Positions 33,694 to 42,568 of a DNA stretch of 64,000 bases are shown one piece after another (position 1 is the first letter of the stretch; the number at the start of each line of letters is the position of its first letter). The position numbers were made by a program, and so were the translations under genes. The stretch covers positions 248,001 to 312,000 of the forward strand of contig NZ_JACFXY010000004.1 of the NCBI RefSeq assembly GCF_014946725.1, in the 5' to 3' direction. The stretch comes from Mixta mediterraneensis. GTDB lineage: Bacteria; Pseudomonadota; Gammaproteobacteria; Enterobacterales; Enterobacteriaceae. The notes beneath the pieces are model-generated. The model saw nothing but the letters and a program-made list of their open reading frames with translations, made no database searches and was not told the DNA's origin.

Positions 33694-34600
33694 TGAAACA
33701 AACGCTTCTGCCTTGCGTAATAAGGCGTGGCGGCACGTCAAAGGCCGCCTGTTTTCTGGCGTCAGATTTGCCAGCCGACCTTGCTACCCGCGACCAGGTG
33801 TTATTGGCGGTGATGGGATCGCCGGATGCGCGGCAGATTGACGGCATTGGTGGTGCCGATCCGCTCACCAGCAAGGTGGCGATTGTTTCCCCGTCATCAC
33901 GCCCGGATGCCGACGTCGATTATGGCCAAAACTGCGGCAATATTCTTGCGGCAGTCGGTCCCTTCGCGCTTGAGAAAGGGCTGGTGACCATTAAAGGCGC
34001 GCTGACCCCGGTGCGAATTTTATGGTGAATACCGGGCAGATCGCTGAAGCACAGATCGCCACGCCAGACGGCGCCGTTGAATATCAGGGCGATGTGCGCA
34101 TTGATGGCGTGCCGGTAGTACTGATCCGGGCTGCCGATCTTCAGCGCAGCGGGCTGGAAACACGCGAGCAGTTAGATAATGACGATGAGCTGAAGGCGCG
34201 GCTGGAAACGATTCGTCTCCAGGCCGGTTTATGTATGAACCTGGGGGACGTCTCGCAGCGTAGCGTACCCAAAATGACCCTCGTTGCGGCACCGACCCAG
34301 GGCGGTAGCATTAGCACACGCACTTTTATCCCGCATCGTAGCCATGCATCGATCGGCGTGCTGGGCGCGGTCAGTGTAGCAACCGCCTGTTTGATTCCCG
34401 GTTCAGTGACTGACCAACTGGCACATGTCAGTGATGCACGCCAGCAACGACTGGCGGTGGAGTATCCAACCGGCGAATTCAGCGTGATGTTAACCCGCGA
34501 TGTGGAAGGCAGAGTGATCAACAGCGGTCTGATCCGCACCGCACGGTTACTGTTTGATGGCCGGGTGGCGATTCCGGGCTCGCTGTGGTCCGGCAACTAA
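33693..34600 (+). pseudogene. galD: Broken 4-oxalomesaconate tautomerase (galD, PrpF family)
   Basis: The N-terminal half (RRGGTSKA, GSPDARQIDGIGG) and the C-terminal half (NLGDVSQRSVPKM, IPHRSHASIGV) are clear GalD sequence. A one-base loss in a T-run near 34018-34021 shifts the frame: the first frame stops at 34028 and the rest is open from 34022. Two segments present in homologues are also missing: about 14 residues after DADVDY (33915-33923) and about 44 residues between the GVP and VVLI codons (34106-34114). GalD normally interconverts oxalomesaconate keto and enol forms. Confidence 0.85.
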
Positions 34601-34610
34601 GGAGAATAGA

Positions 34611-35483
34611 ATGACGCGTATTGCAATAGTCGGTTTTGGCGAAGCGGGGCAGATCTATGCCCGGGATTTGGCTGGTGTGGCAGACGTAAGCGTATGGGAC
34701 AAAAAATTCTCTGGCACCCAGGCGGAGCATCTGCGCGAGCTGGCTGTGCAGGCTGGCGTACAGCCGACGGGGTCGTTGGCTGAAGCCCTGGACGGCGCTA
34801 ATTTGGTGTTCTCGCTGGTGACAGCGGCCAGCGCGCGGGAGGTCGCAGAACAAGCTGCGCCGCTGCTGGGTTCAGAGCAGGTTTTTCTCGACTTTAACTC
34901 CGTCGCACCCGAGACCAAGCGTGCAGGCGCAAAAGCGGTAGCGGCGGGCGCCGGAACCTATCTGGATGTTGCGGTAATGGCGCCCGTACCGCCAGGCCGA
35001 CTCAGCACGCCGTTGCTGCTTGGCGGGGCGGCGGCATACCGCGTTGCGGAAAGTCTGTGTGAGCTGGGCTGTAATGCACGAGCCGCCAGTGAACGTATTG
35101 GTGATGTTTCGGCGATTAAGATGTGTCGTAGCGTCATGATCAAAGGGCTTGAGGCCCTGACAACGGAATGCCTGAGCGCCGCCCGACAGTACGGCGTGGA
35201 GGACGCAGTGCTGGCTTCGCTGCACGCGAGTTTTCCGTCACTGGGCTGGGATGCACAATTTCCGCACTACCTGATTAGCCGTGTGGCAGAACACGGCGTG
35301 CGCCGCGCCGAAGAGATGGGTGAAGTCGTTAAGACCTTGCGGGATGTGGGTGTGATGGCGGCAATGAGTCAGGCTACGCAATCTGTACAGGAAGATCTAC
35401 CCGCCAGGCTGGCGCAGAAAAACCTGCATTATCGCGATGTCACGCCGTTTGTCTGGCAGGATGTGGTAGATAAGCTGAAATAG
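34611..35483 (+). CDS. NAD(P)-binding 6-phosphogluconate dehydrogenase-like protein (DUF1932)
   Basis: This 290-residue protein has an N-terminal Rossmann motif (VGFGEAGQ, residues 6-13) and a C-terminal DUF1932-like helical domain (SAIKMCRSVMIKGLEAL near residue 165). It belongs to the beta-hydroxyacid dehydrogenase superfamily. The ATG at 34611 follows AAGGAGA, 10 bases after the galD remnant. It is last in the gallate operon and appears intact. Its substrate is unknown; an aromatic-acid-derived hydroxyacid is a guess from context. Confidence 0.75.
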   Translation: MTRIAIVGFGEAGQIYARDLAGVADVSVWDKKFSGTQAEHLRELAVQAGVQPTGSLAEALDGANLVFSLVTAASAREVAEQAAPLLGSEQVFLDFNSVAPETKRAGAKAVAAGAGTYLDVAVMAPVPPGRLSTPLLLGGAAAYRVAESLCELGCNARAASERIGDVSAIKMCRSVMIKGLEALTTECLSAARQYGVEDAVLASLHASFPSLGWDAQFPHYLISRVAEHGVRRAEEMGEVVKTLRDVGVMAAMSQATQSVQEDLPARLAQKNLHYRDVTPFVWQDVVDKLK

Positions 35484-35495
35484 TGCAAAGGGAAT

Positions 35496-35510
35496 AGCCC
35501 AGCGCGGGCT
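35496..35510. terminator. Short hairpin between convergent genes
   Basis: Five-bp GC-rich arms AGCCC/GGGCT around AGCGC lie between the gal operon end and puuB. A weak, possibly bidirectional terminator. Confidence 0.4.
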
Positions 35511-35513
35511 TCT

Positions 35514-36791
35514 CTAAACGCCCAGTCGATCCCGTATCGCATACCATACCGCGCCCATTGCCGTCAGTGGCACTTTAAAGCGTCTTCCGCCGGGGAACGG
35601 CAAATGCGGCAGATTAGCAAAGGCGTCAAAGCGTTCGGCATCGCCGCGTAGCACTTCGCTGATCAACTTGCCAGAGAGATGGGTGCAGGTCACACCGTGA
35701 CCGCTGTCACCCTGCATAAAGTAAACGTTGTTCTCTAACCGGCCAAACTGCGGCATACGCGACAGGGTTAACAGGAAATTGCCGCTCCAGCCAAACTCCA
35801 GTTTGACATCATGCAACTGTGGAAAGGTGCGTTGTAGTTTAGGACGAATCAATGCCTCAATATCGCCCGGCTCACGCGCTCCGTAAACCACGCCGCCGCC
35901 ATACAGCAGGCGGTTATCGGCGGTCAGCCGGAAATAATCCAGCAGGTAATTACAGTCTTCTACACAGTAATTATTTGGCAGCAGCGTCAGCGCCTGATCG
36001 CGGCTCAGCGGTTCTGTCGCCACAATTTGTGAGCCACACGGCATGCTTTTACCGCTAAGGCGCGGTTCAATGCTGGTCGGTAAATAGGCATTACCGGCAA
36101 AAATGACATAGCTTGTCGTCACTTCGCCTTGCGCTGTTTAGACGCGATTCGGCGATCCGTAAACTACGTTTACTGCCGCGGACTGTTCATAGATACGTCC
36201 GCCGTGACGGCGTATCGCTTCTGCTTCGCCTAATGCAAGGTTCAGTGGATGCAGGTGTCCGCCACGCTTGTCCAGCAGGCCGCCAACATAACGCTCTGTT
36301 GCCACTTCCCGGCGAATGCCGCGCTCATCCAGGAGTTCGAGATCGTGGTTGCCGTAGCGGGTCCACAGCTTTTTCTGGTTGCGCAAGTGGCCCATTTGCC
36401 GTGCATTTAACGCGGCGAAAATTCCGCCGGGGCGATAGTCACAGGCAATGGCATAACGATCAATGCGATCACGTATGATCCCGGCGCCTTCAAACATCAT
36501 GCTGCCCAGCATACGCGCGCTTTCCTTGCCATAATGTTGTTCAATCACATCAACGTCGCGGCTGTAGGAGTTAACCACCTGACCGCCATTGCGCCCGCTG
36601 GCCCCGAAACCCACGCGTGCCGCTTCCAGAACCACCACGTCATAACCTGCTTCGGTCAGGTAAAGCGCGGCGGACAAACCGGTAAAGCCACCGCCAATAA
36701 TGCAAACGTCACACTGAATGCTCTCCTGCAACTGCGGCCACGGTTCATGAGGATTGGCTGTTGCAGCGTAATAACTCTCAACGTATTTCAT
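35514..36791 (-). pseudogene. puuB: Gamma-glutamylputrescine oxidase (puuB) interrupted by an in-frame stop
   Basis: The full-length PuuB frame (about 425 codons, as in E. coli) is intact apart from one TAA at 36138-36140, codon 218; translation continues in the same frame (TAQGEVTTSYV) to the natural end. The N-terminal FAD motif IIGGGFTGLSAAL and the C-terminal GDSGHGVTCTHLSGK are present. PuuB oxidises gamma-glutamylputrescine to the aldehyde. The ATG at 36791 follows GAGGAGG. Truncation would remove half of the FAD-binding and substrate domain. The gene lies directly after puuR, with puuC absent. Confidence 0.88.
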
Positions 36792-36818
36792 CTCAACCTC
36801 CTCAACGCGCAATTTTTA

Positions 36819-37373
36819 TCAGAAATTAGCTGGCGTATGGGCACTGACAATGCGACAAGTTTGGTCTGCCGTGTTGGTAAAGCTGTGCGGCAAACCGGTG
36901 TCGATGACATAACTTTCACCGGCGTACAGATGAAAACTTTGTCCATTCACTACCAGTGTGATTTCCCCTTCCAGCAGCGTGCCGGTCTCTTCGCCGGGGT
37001 GCCGCAGTTTCTCACCGGTGCTGGCGCCGGGTTGATAGGTTTCTAAAAGCATGTCCAGCTTGCGGGCTTGACCGTTATCAATCAGCCTGAGCGACACGCC
37101 CTGGCTGCCGATCTCCACTAAATCGTCCGGTCGAACGATCACTTTCGGCATTGCGCCCTGTTTCGGTTCGGAGAAAAATGCCGACAGCGATAAGCCATAC
37201 ACGTTTAACAATTTCTGTAAGGTGCTTATCGCCGGACTCACTTTATCCTGCTCAATGGTACTGATGGCGCTGTGTGTTAAACCTGCCAGTTCAGCGACGC
37301 GGCGCTGAGACAATCCCAACTCTTGCCGGATCTGCGATAAACGTCGTCCGGGTGCCAGAGTGGCATCATTCAT
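36819..37373 (-). CDS. puuR: PuuR, repressor of putrescine utilisation
   Basis: This 184-residue regulator has an N-terminal HTH (LSQRRVAELAGLTHSAIS, near residues 23-40) and a C-terminal cupin (HPGEETGTLLEGE). E. coli PuuR (185 residues) binds the puuA and puuD promoters and is released by putrescine. The ATG at 37373 overlaps the puuD stop; an open extension to 37460 lies inside puuD and is ignored. Confidence 0.92.
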   Translation of the reverse strand: MNDATLAPGRRLSQIRQELGLSQRRVAELAGLTHSAISTIEQDKVSPAISTLQKLLNVYGLSLSAFFSEPKQGAMPKVIVRPDDLVEIGSQGVSLRLIDNGQARKLDMLLETYQPGASTGEKLRHPGEETGTLLEGEITLVVNGQSFHLYAGESYVIDTGLPHSFTNTADQTCRIVSAHTPANF

Positions 37374-38131
37374 GGTGTCTTTTCCTTGTGATAACGGATT
37401 GCTGCGTGGATAAACCCATCGAACAACCGGCGCGATGCCGCCGACCTTTCCGGGTGCCATTCAGGATGCCACTGCACCGCGAGTGCAAACGGATGATGTT
37501 GCAGACTGACCGCTTCTGTCAGCCCGTCGGAGGCACGTGCTTCGATGCGCAATTGTGGACCCGGCTCGCGGATCCCTTGTTGATGCAATGAATTCACCGT
37601 CAGCGTGGCGCAGTCAAGAAGGGTGCTGAGCAGTCCGTCTGGCTCAATCGTAATCTCATGCACGGGTGCATATTGTTGATCGAGCGGTTGGGAGAGATCT
37701 TCATGATGACGCTGAAACTGACGATGCTGGCTAAGCTGGCGATAAAGCGCGCCGCCGTTAGCGACGACTAACTCCTGCATTCCGCGGCAAATACCGAAGA
37801 TCGGCATCTTTTTGCCAATGGCGTGCGTAATCAGGCTGAAGGCCAGACGATCGCGCCCCGGATCGGCATGCTGCTCTTTGCCTTCCTCACCATAGTGCCA
37901 GGGCTCGATATTGCTGGGGCTGCCGGTCAGCAGTACGCCATCCAGAATTGCCATTGCGTTTTCTAACTGATGAGGGGTCTGGATTAAATGGTGGGACAAG
38001 GCAAGCGGGACGCCGCCAGATAACGTCACGGCGTCGAGGTATTTGTTGTGCACCATCTGCGTAGGGTGGCCGCCCTTGTCGATTTGGCACATCACCACGC
38101 CAATCAACGGGTTGTCAAAAACAATGCCCAT
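37370..38131 (-). CDS. puuD: Gamma-glutamyl-gamma-aminobutyrate hydrolase
   Basis: This 253-residue class I glutamine amidotransferase-like hydrolase releases GABA from gamma-glutamyl-GABA. The nucleophile Cys sits in FGICRGMQELV (near residue 115) and the His/Glu in VQWHPEWHPE. The ATG at 38131 has AGGA about five bases upstream and gives the E. coli length; 38143 is an alternative. It is first of the minus-strand puuD-puuR-puuB unit and divergent from puuA. Confidence 0.92.
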   Translation of the reverse strand: MGIVFDNPLIGVVMCQIDKGGHPTQMVHNKYLDAVTLSGGVPLALSHHLIQTPHQLENAMAILDGVLLTGSPSNIEPWHYGEEGKEQHADPGRDRLAFSLITHAIGKKMPIFGICRGMQELVVANGGALYRQLSQHRQFQRHHEDLSQPLDQQYAPVHEITIEPDGLLSTLLDCATLTVNSLHQQGIREPGPQLRIEARASDGLTEAVSLQHHPFALAVQWHPEWHPERSAASRRLFDGFIHAAIRYHKEKTP

Positions 38132-38247
38132 CTTCTTCCTCATCGCTGTTCGAAATATCGACCGAAAAGGCACAACTGACGTTTAAATGTGCAATATTTT
38201 GTCAATCTAGCAATCCGCTGCTCGTTCTTCAAACAGATTTGTTACGT
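38132..38247. promoter_or_regulatory. puuD-puuA divergent control region
   Basis: The region contains TGTGCAATATTTTGTCAA near 38189-38206, an AT-rich sequence resembling published PuuR-type operators, and a TTGACA on the minus strand within it. Operator identity is inferred from position and weak similarity. Confidence 0.35.
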
Positions 38248-38276
38248 TTGCACACTTTTTGTGTTGGCGCTATGTT
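38248..38276 (+). promoter_or_regulatory. Candidate puuA promoter
   Basis: TTGCAC (38248-38253) and TATGTT (38271-38276) are 17 bases apart, about 58 bases before puuA. Confidence 0.45.
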
Positions 38277-38333
38277 AGATAAGTGGCGGTTATTTTGAGC
38301 ATTGCGCAAACCAATTACGGGGCGGGTGAGATC

Positions 38334-39749
38334 ATGACAAACCTGGTAGAAGTAGAAGACTTTACGCGACACAGCGAAGAGAGACGAACCAGCGCGTTCC
38401 AGCTTGAGGTGAAAGCCTGGCTGGAGCGCCATCCTGGAACGCAGTATGTCGATGTTTTGTTAAATGATTTAAATGGTGTCTTTCGCGGTAAACGTATTCC
38501 GGTCGCCGCACTTCTTAAGCTTGAAAAGGGCTGCTATTTTCCAGCATCTGTCTTCGCTATGGATATTCTTGGCAACACGGTAGAAGACGCCGGTCTCGGG
38601 CAATCATTGGGGGAGCCCGATAATCTTTGCCTTCCCGTTCCCAATACTTTAGTTCCCTCCGCCGCCGATCCAGAACATATTGCGCAACTGCTGTTAACCA
38701 TGCGCAACCAAGATGGCACTCCCTTTGACGTTGAACCCCGAAATGTTCTTAACCCGTTGTGGCAGCAGCTACGCAATCGAGGTCTATTTCCGGTGGTAGC
38801 GGTAGAGCTGGAGTTCTATCTGGTGGATAAAAAGCGTGATGCGGAGGGGTATATCCAGCCGCCTTGTGCGCCGGGTAGCGATGAACGCAACATGCAGAGC
38901 CAGGTTTATTCGGTGGATAATCTGGATCATTTCGCCGATGTGCTGCGTGATATTGATGAAATGGCTAAATTACAGGGTATTCCGGCCGATGGCGCGCTGG
39001 CAGAGGCTTCACCCGGCCAGTTTGAAATCAACCTGCACCATACCCGTGATGTGCTGCAAGCCTGCGATCATGCGGTTCAGTTAAAACGCCTGATTCGCCA
39101 GGTGGCAGAAAATCACGGCATGACGGCGACTTTCATGGCTAAACCTTATGAAGAGTACGCAGGCAGCGGTATGCATGTGCATATCAGTCTGCTGGATGCT
39201 GCCGATCATAATGCGTTTGCCTGCGATGATGGCAGCGATTCCCCTTTGTTAAAACGTGCGCTGGCAGGAATGATCGACCTGATGCCCGCCTCAATGGCAC
39301 TGCTGGCACCCAATGTTAATGCCTACCGACGTTTAGTGCCGGAAGCCTGTGTGCCGTTACAGGCGTCGTGGGGACACAACAATCGCACGGTGGCGCTCCG
39401 TATTCCCTGCGGTGACGTCGAGAACCACCGCATCGAATACCGGGTTGCTGGCGCGGATGCTAACCCGTATTTAGTGGTTTCAGCGGTGTTGGCCGGGCTG
39501 CTACATGGGCTGGATACGCAACTGCCATTGCCGCATCCGGTGTCAGGTAACGGCCACGAAGCGGAAGGGCTGGCGTTGCTCGTTCGCCAAAGCGAGGCTC
39601 TATATGAGTTTGAAAACAGCTATCCGCTGCAAAAACTGGTAGGCGAACGTTTCGGTAAGGTGTGGCATACCTGCAAAAACTACGAGTTGATGCAGTTCGA
39701 ACGGTTGATTACCGCTACTGAGATCGACTGGATGCTGAAAAACGCCTGA
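38334..39749 (+). CDS. puuA: Glutamate-putrescine ligase
   Basis: This 471-residue glutamine-synthetase-like enzyme couples glutamate to putrescine with ATP, the first step of the Puu pathway. The VELEFYLV segment (metal-binding Glu residues), GSGMHVHISL and the SWGHNNRTVALRIP block are intact. The ATG at 38334 follows a GGGTGAG site and gives the E. coli length (472); the earlier in-frame start at 38283 is ignored. A terminator follows. Confidence 0.93.
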   Translation: MTNLVEVEDFTRHSEERRTSAFQLEVKAWLERHPGTQYVDVLLNDLNGVFRGKRIPVAALLKLEKGCYFPASVFAMDILGNTVEDAGLGQSLGEPDNLCLPVPNTLVPSAADPEHIAQLLLTMRNQDGTPFDVEPRNVLNPLWQQLRNRGLFPVVAVELEFYLVDKKRDAEGYIQPPCAPGSDERNMQSQVYSVDNLDHFADVLRDIDEMAKLQGIPADGALAEASPGQFEINLHHTRDVLQACDHAVQLKRLIRQVAENHGMTATFMAKPYEEYAGSGMHVHISLLDAADHNAFACDDGSDSPLLKRALAGMIDLMPASMALLAPNVNAYRRLVPEACVPLQASWGHNNRTVALRIPCGDVENHRIEYRVAGADANPYLVVSAVLAGLLHGLDTQLPLPHPVSGNGHEAEGLALLVRQSEALYEFENSYPLQKLVGERFGKVWHTCKNYELMQFERLITATEIDWMLKNA

Positions 39750-39830
39750 GCAATTTTTATATTTATTGTTCCGGCATCTTGTGTCGGGCCAACAGATTGA
39801 GGCAGAATACGCGCCCTGCAAAAACAGAAT

Positions 39831-39863
39831 ATAACCGACGCTTATCGCGCCGGTTATTTTTTT
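39831..39863 (+). terminator. puuA terminator
   Basis: ATAACCG (39831-39837) pairs with CGGTTAT (39851-39857) around a 13-base loop that can pair further, followed by a run of T residues. Confidence 0.75.
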
Positions 39864-39957
39864 GCATATTGTTTTCGCTGACTTAACCGAGGCCGGGCAC
39901 GCACCCGGATAGATAAACACTGAAAACACGCTGAAGCGTGAGATTGAGGATACAAAG

Positions 39958-40122
39958 ATGGGGATGTTTTCCACACTACCAGCCCACGCTGGTACGCGTT
40001 TTCGTGATGACTACGGCGCCGCACGTACTGCAAACCTTACTCCCTGTCGCATTTTGCGCAGTTTCCCCATGGCTCAACCCGATCTGGTTGCCGTACAGGG
40101 GGGACTGAAGCATGTCGTTTAA
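39958..40122 (+). CDS. Putative 54-residue upstream ORF overlapping puuP
   Basis: An ATG at 39958 with a TGAGGA site 6-8 bases upstream opens a 54-codon frame that ends at TAA 40120-40122, inside puuP and 11 bases past its ATG. It begins [12 protein letters not shown] and has no recognised homologue. The overlap would couple its translation to puuP. It may be a leader peptide controlling the putrescine importer, or chance. E. coli has arrest-type leader peptides for some polyamine genes, but none is claimed here. Confidence 0.4.
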   Translation: MGMFSTLPAHAGTRFRDDYGAARTANLTPCRILRSFPMAQPDLVAVQGGLKHVV

Positions 40123-41470
40123 TACCTCCGCCGCACCACAGCGTGCGCATCTGAAAAAATCACTGACCTTACTTCCGGTCGTCATGATGGGCCTGGCCTA
40201 CATGCAGCCTATGACCCTGTTTGATACTTTTGGTATCGTCTCTGGGTTAACCGATGGTCACGTTGCTACCGCTTATGCCTTTGCGCTGATTGCGATTCTG
40301 TTTACCGCCGTGAGCTACGGCAAGCTGGTACGCCGCTTCCCCTCTGCGGGCTCCGCTTATACCTATGCTCAGAAGGCTATCAGTCCGCACGTCGGCTTTA
40401 TGGTGGGCTGGTCATCGCTGCTGGACTACCTGTTCATGCCGATGATTAACATCCTGCTGGCTAAAAACTATTTTGAAACGCTGGTGCCTGGCATTCCTTC
40501 GTGGATTTTTGTCGTGCTGCTGGTGGGCTTTATGACGCTCTCTAACCTGAAGGGCATTAAAACGGTCGCTAACTTCAACAGCCTGATTGTGGTGTTGCAG
40601 GTCATCGTTATGGTCGGTATCACTGCGCTGGTGATTTACGGCGTGGCGAACGGCGAAGGCGCAGGTACGCTGGCCAGCAGCAAGCCATTCTGGTCAGACA
40701 ATGCGCACGTGGTGCCGATGATTACGGGGGCGACAATTCTCTGCTTCTCGTTCCTCGGCTTTGACGGGATCAGCTCCTTGTCGGAGGAGACTAAAGATGC
40801 AGAACGTACTATTCCGCGCGCGATTTTCCTGACTGCCCTGATTGGTGGCGTGATCTTTATCGTGGCATCGTACTTCCTGCAGCTCTATTTCCCGGATATT
40901 TCTCGCTTCCAGGACCCGGATTCCTCACAGCCAGAAATCATGCTGTTTGTTGCCGGTAAAACGTTGCAGTTTGGCATTTTGATTTTCTCGGTGGTGACGG
41001 TGCTGGCGTCAGGTATGGCGGCACATGCCGGCGTTTCACGTCTGATGTATGTGATGGGCCGTGACGGGGTATTCCCGGAGCGTTTCTTCGGTTACATCCA
41101 TCCGAAATGGCGTACGCCTTCTCTGAACGTATTGCTGGTCGGTGCGATTGCCCTGATGGCGATTAACTTCGACCTGGTGACGGCGACCGCATTGATTAAC
41201 TTCGGTGCGCTGGTGGCGTTTACCTTTGTGAACCTGTCGGTGATTGCCCAGTTCTGGATCCGTGAGAAGCGTAACCGCACGCTGAAGGATAACGTCCAGT
41301 TCCTGCTGCTGCCGCTGCTTGGCGCATTAACCGTCGGCGCGTTGTGGATCAACCTGGAAGCGAGTTCGATGGTGCTGGGTCTGATTTGGGCAACGATCGG
41401 GATTCTGTATCTGGCGTTTGTCACTCGCAGCTTCCGTAATCCGGTGCCGCAGTTCAGCGAAGAGATGTAA
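40112..41470 (+). CDS. puuP: Putrescine importer PuuP
   Basis: This 452-residue APC-family permease has about twelve membrane helices. [21 protein letters not shown] (first helix), [20 protein letters not shown] and the [17 protein letters not shown] segment closely match E. coli PuuP, a proton-driven putrescine transporter. A GGGGGGACTGAAGC stretch precedes the ATG. It lies on the same strand as puuA but beyond a terminator, so it probably has its own promoter. Confidence 0.9.
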   Translation: MSFNTSAAPQRAHLKKSLTLLPVVMMGLAYMQPMTLFDTFGIVSGLTDGHVATAYAFALIAILFTAVSYGKLVRRFPSAGSAYTYAQKAISPHVGFMVGWSSLLDYLFMPMINILLAKNYFETLVPGIPSWIFVVLLVGFMTLSNLKGIKTVANFNSLIVVLQVIVMVGITALVIYGVANGEGAGTLASSKPFWSDNAHVVPMITGATILCFSFLGFDGISSLSEETKDAERTIPRAIFLTALIGGVIFIVASYFLQLYFPDISRFQDPDSSQPEIMLFVAGKTLQFGILIFSVVTVLASGMAAHAGVSRLMYVMGRDGVFPERFFGYIHPKWRTPSLNVLLVGAIALMAINFDLVTATALINFGALVAFTFVNLSVIAQFWIREKRNRTLKDNVQFLLLPLLGALTVGALWINLEASSMVLGLIWATIGILYLAFVTRSFRNPVPQFSEEM

Positions 41471-41481
41471 GTTAGTTTGTA

Positions 41482-41514
41482 TCAGCTTTCCCCCACCTGG
41501 TGGGGGAAAGCTGA
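41482..41514. terminator. Long inverted repeat between puuP and ygbI
   Basis: A perfect 16-bp inverted repeat centred on 41498 separates the convergent puuP and ygbI-like genes. It has no T-run on either strand but is symmetrical, so it may end transcripts from both sides. Confidence 0.65.
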
Positions 41515-41540
41515 CAGAAAGACGTTACCTATCCGCTCTT

Positions 41541-42302
41541 CTACCCCGCAATAACCAGTTCCCATGCTCCGGCACTTAATAATTCTCGCGCCGTGTGGTT
41601 TAACTGATCGTCCGTCACAATAGTATCAAACCGCTCAAGCGGAAGGGCCAAAAATGTCGCGATCTTGTTGTACTTCGAACTGTCGCTCAGCAGCACGCGC
41701 TTGCTGCTTACTTCGCTGACCGTTTGCTTCACCGTAACTTTGTCTTCATCCGGTGTGAATAAGCCGCGTGGCCCCCAGCAGAACGATGAAATAAACGCGA
41801 TGTCAATCGCCAGATGACGCAGGCTACGTGCGGCTGCTTCCCCGACGCAGGAACGATTCTCGCGGCATACCGTGCCGCCGGTGTGGATCACCCGGCAGCT
41901 GCTGGCTTCCATCAGCAAATTCGTCACCATGAAATCATTGGTTACTACCAGCAAATCATTGCGATCCACCAGTTCACGTGCCAGCGCCAGCGTCGTGGTG
42001 CCTGCATCCAGGTAAATACAGCTATTATGCGGAATATGCTGAGCCGCCAGTCGGCCAATAGCATTTTTCTCATCATTAAACAGCGTGGTTTTGGTGAGAT
42101 GTGAAGGCTCCGCCGCCAGCCGATCCGCTGAGCGCACTCCCCCTGACACGGACAGCACAGCGCCTTGCTCTTCCAGCTTTTGCACGTCACGACGGATCGT
42201 CATGTGCGAAACACCCAGACGATCGGTTAATTCCGCAATACTGACCACACCGCGCTCAGCAACCAACGCCAAAATCTGTTGATGTCGTTCGACCGGGATC
42301 AC
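41541..42302 (-). CDS. ygbI: DeoR-family regulator of the tetronate operon, YgbI-like
   Basis: This 253-residue repressor has a DeoR-type N-terminal HTH (SIAELTDRLGVSHMTIRRD, residues 22-40) and a sugar-phosphate-binding C-terminal domain (DAGTTTLALARE near residue 100). The start is GTG at 42302 with AAGGAGA six bases ahead. It is divergent from ygbJKLMN, as in E. coli, and probably represses it; the inducer is unknown. Confidence 0.86.
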   Translation of the reverse strand: MIPVERHQQILALVAERGVVSIAELTDRLGVSHMTIRRDVQKLEEQGAVLSVSGGVRSADRLAAEPSHLTKTTLFNDEKNAIGRLAAQHIPHNSCIYLDAGTTTLALARELVDRNDLLVVTNDFMVTNLLMEASSCRVIHTGGTVCRENRSCVGEAAARSLRHLAIDIAFISSFCWGPRGLFTPDEDKVTVKQTVSEVSSKRVLLSDSSKYNKIATFLALPLERFDTIVTDDQLNHTARELLSAGAWELVIAG

Positions 42303-42479
42303 ATCGTCTCCTTGATGATTATCATTTTTTCACATTGTAATGGATTTAAGAGGTAAGGCGATCAGAAAATTTGCCGCCTTTAAGCACGAATCCCTGCCTG
42401 GAAGCGCGTCTCTTAAGGCCTGGCGCGGATGTGGGGCGCGTGTGAAAATTTGTTGCATCTAAGCGCTGAAGTTATTTTT

Positions 42480-42495
42480 TGTGATGCCACACACA
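42480..42495. promoter_or_regulatory. Candidate CRP site upstream of ygbJ
   Basis: TGTGA-N6-ACACA matches the CRP half-site pattern at nine of ten positions, about 75-90 bases before the ygbJ-like gene. Catabolite control would fit a sugar-acid operon. Confidence 0.45.
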
Positions 42496-42568
42496 TTTTT
42501 TCATCGGGTGACCTGTCAGGATTAACATCATCAAACAAATAATCACTTAATTTAACAGAGGGGCGACG

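Noticed and set aside
34022..34600. An independent PrpF-like gene starting at 34022
   Set aside because: Its sequence continues the upstream galD frame after a one-base shift; there is no separate ribosome site or N-terminal domain.
35514..36137. A separate small oxidoreductase gene
   Set aside because: It is in the same frame as the upstream fragment and matches the C-terminal half of PuuB.
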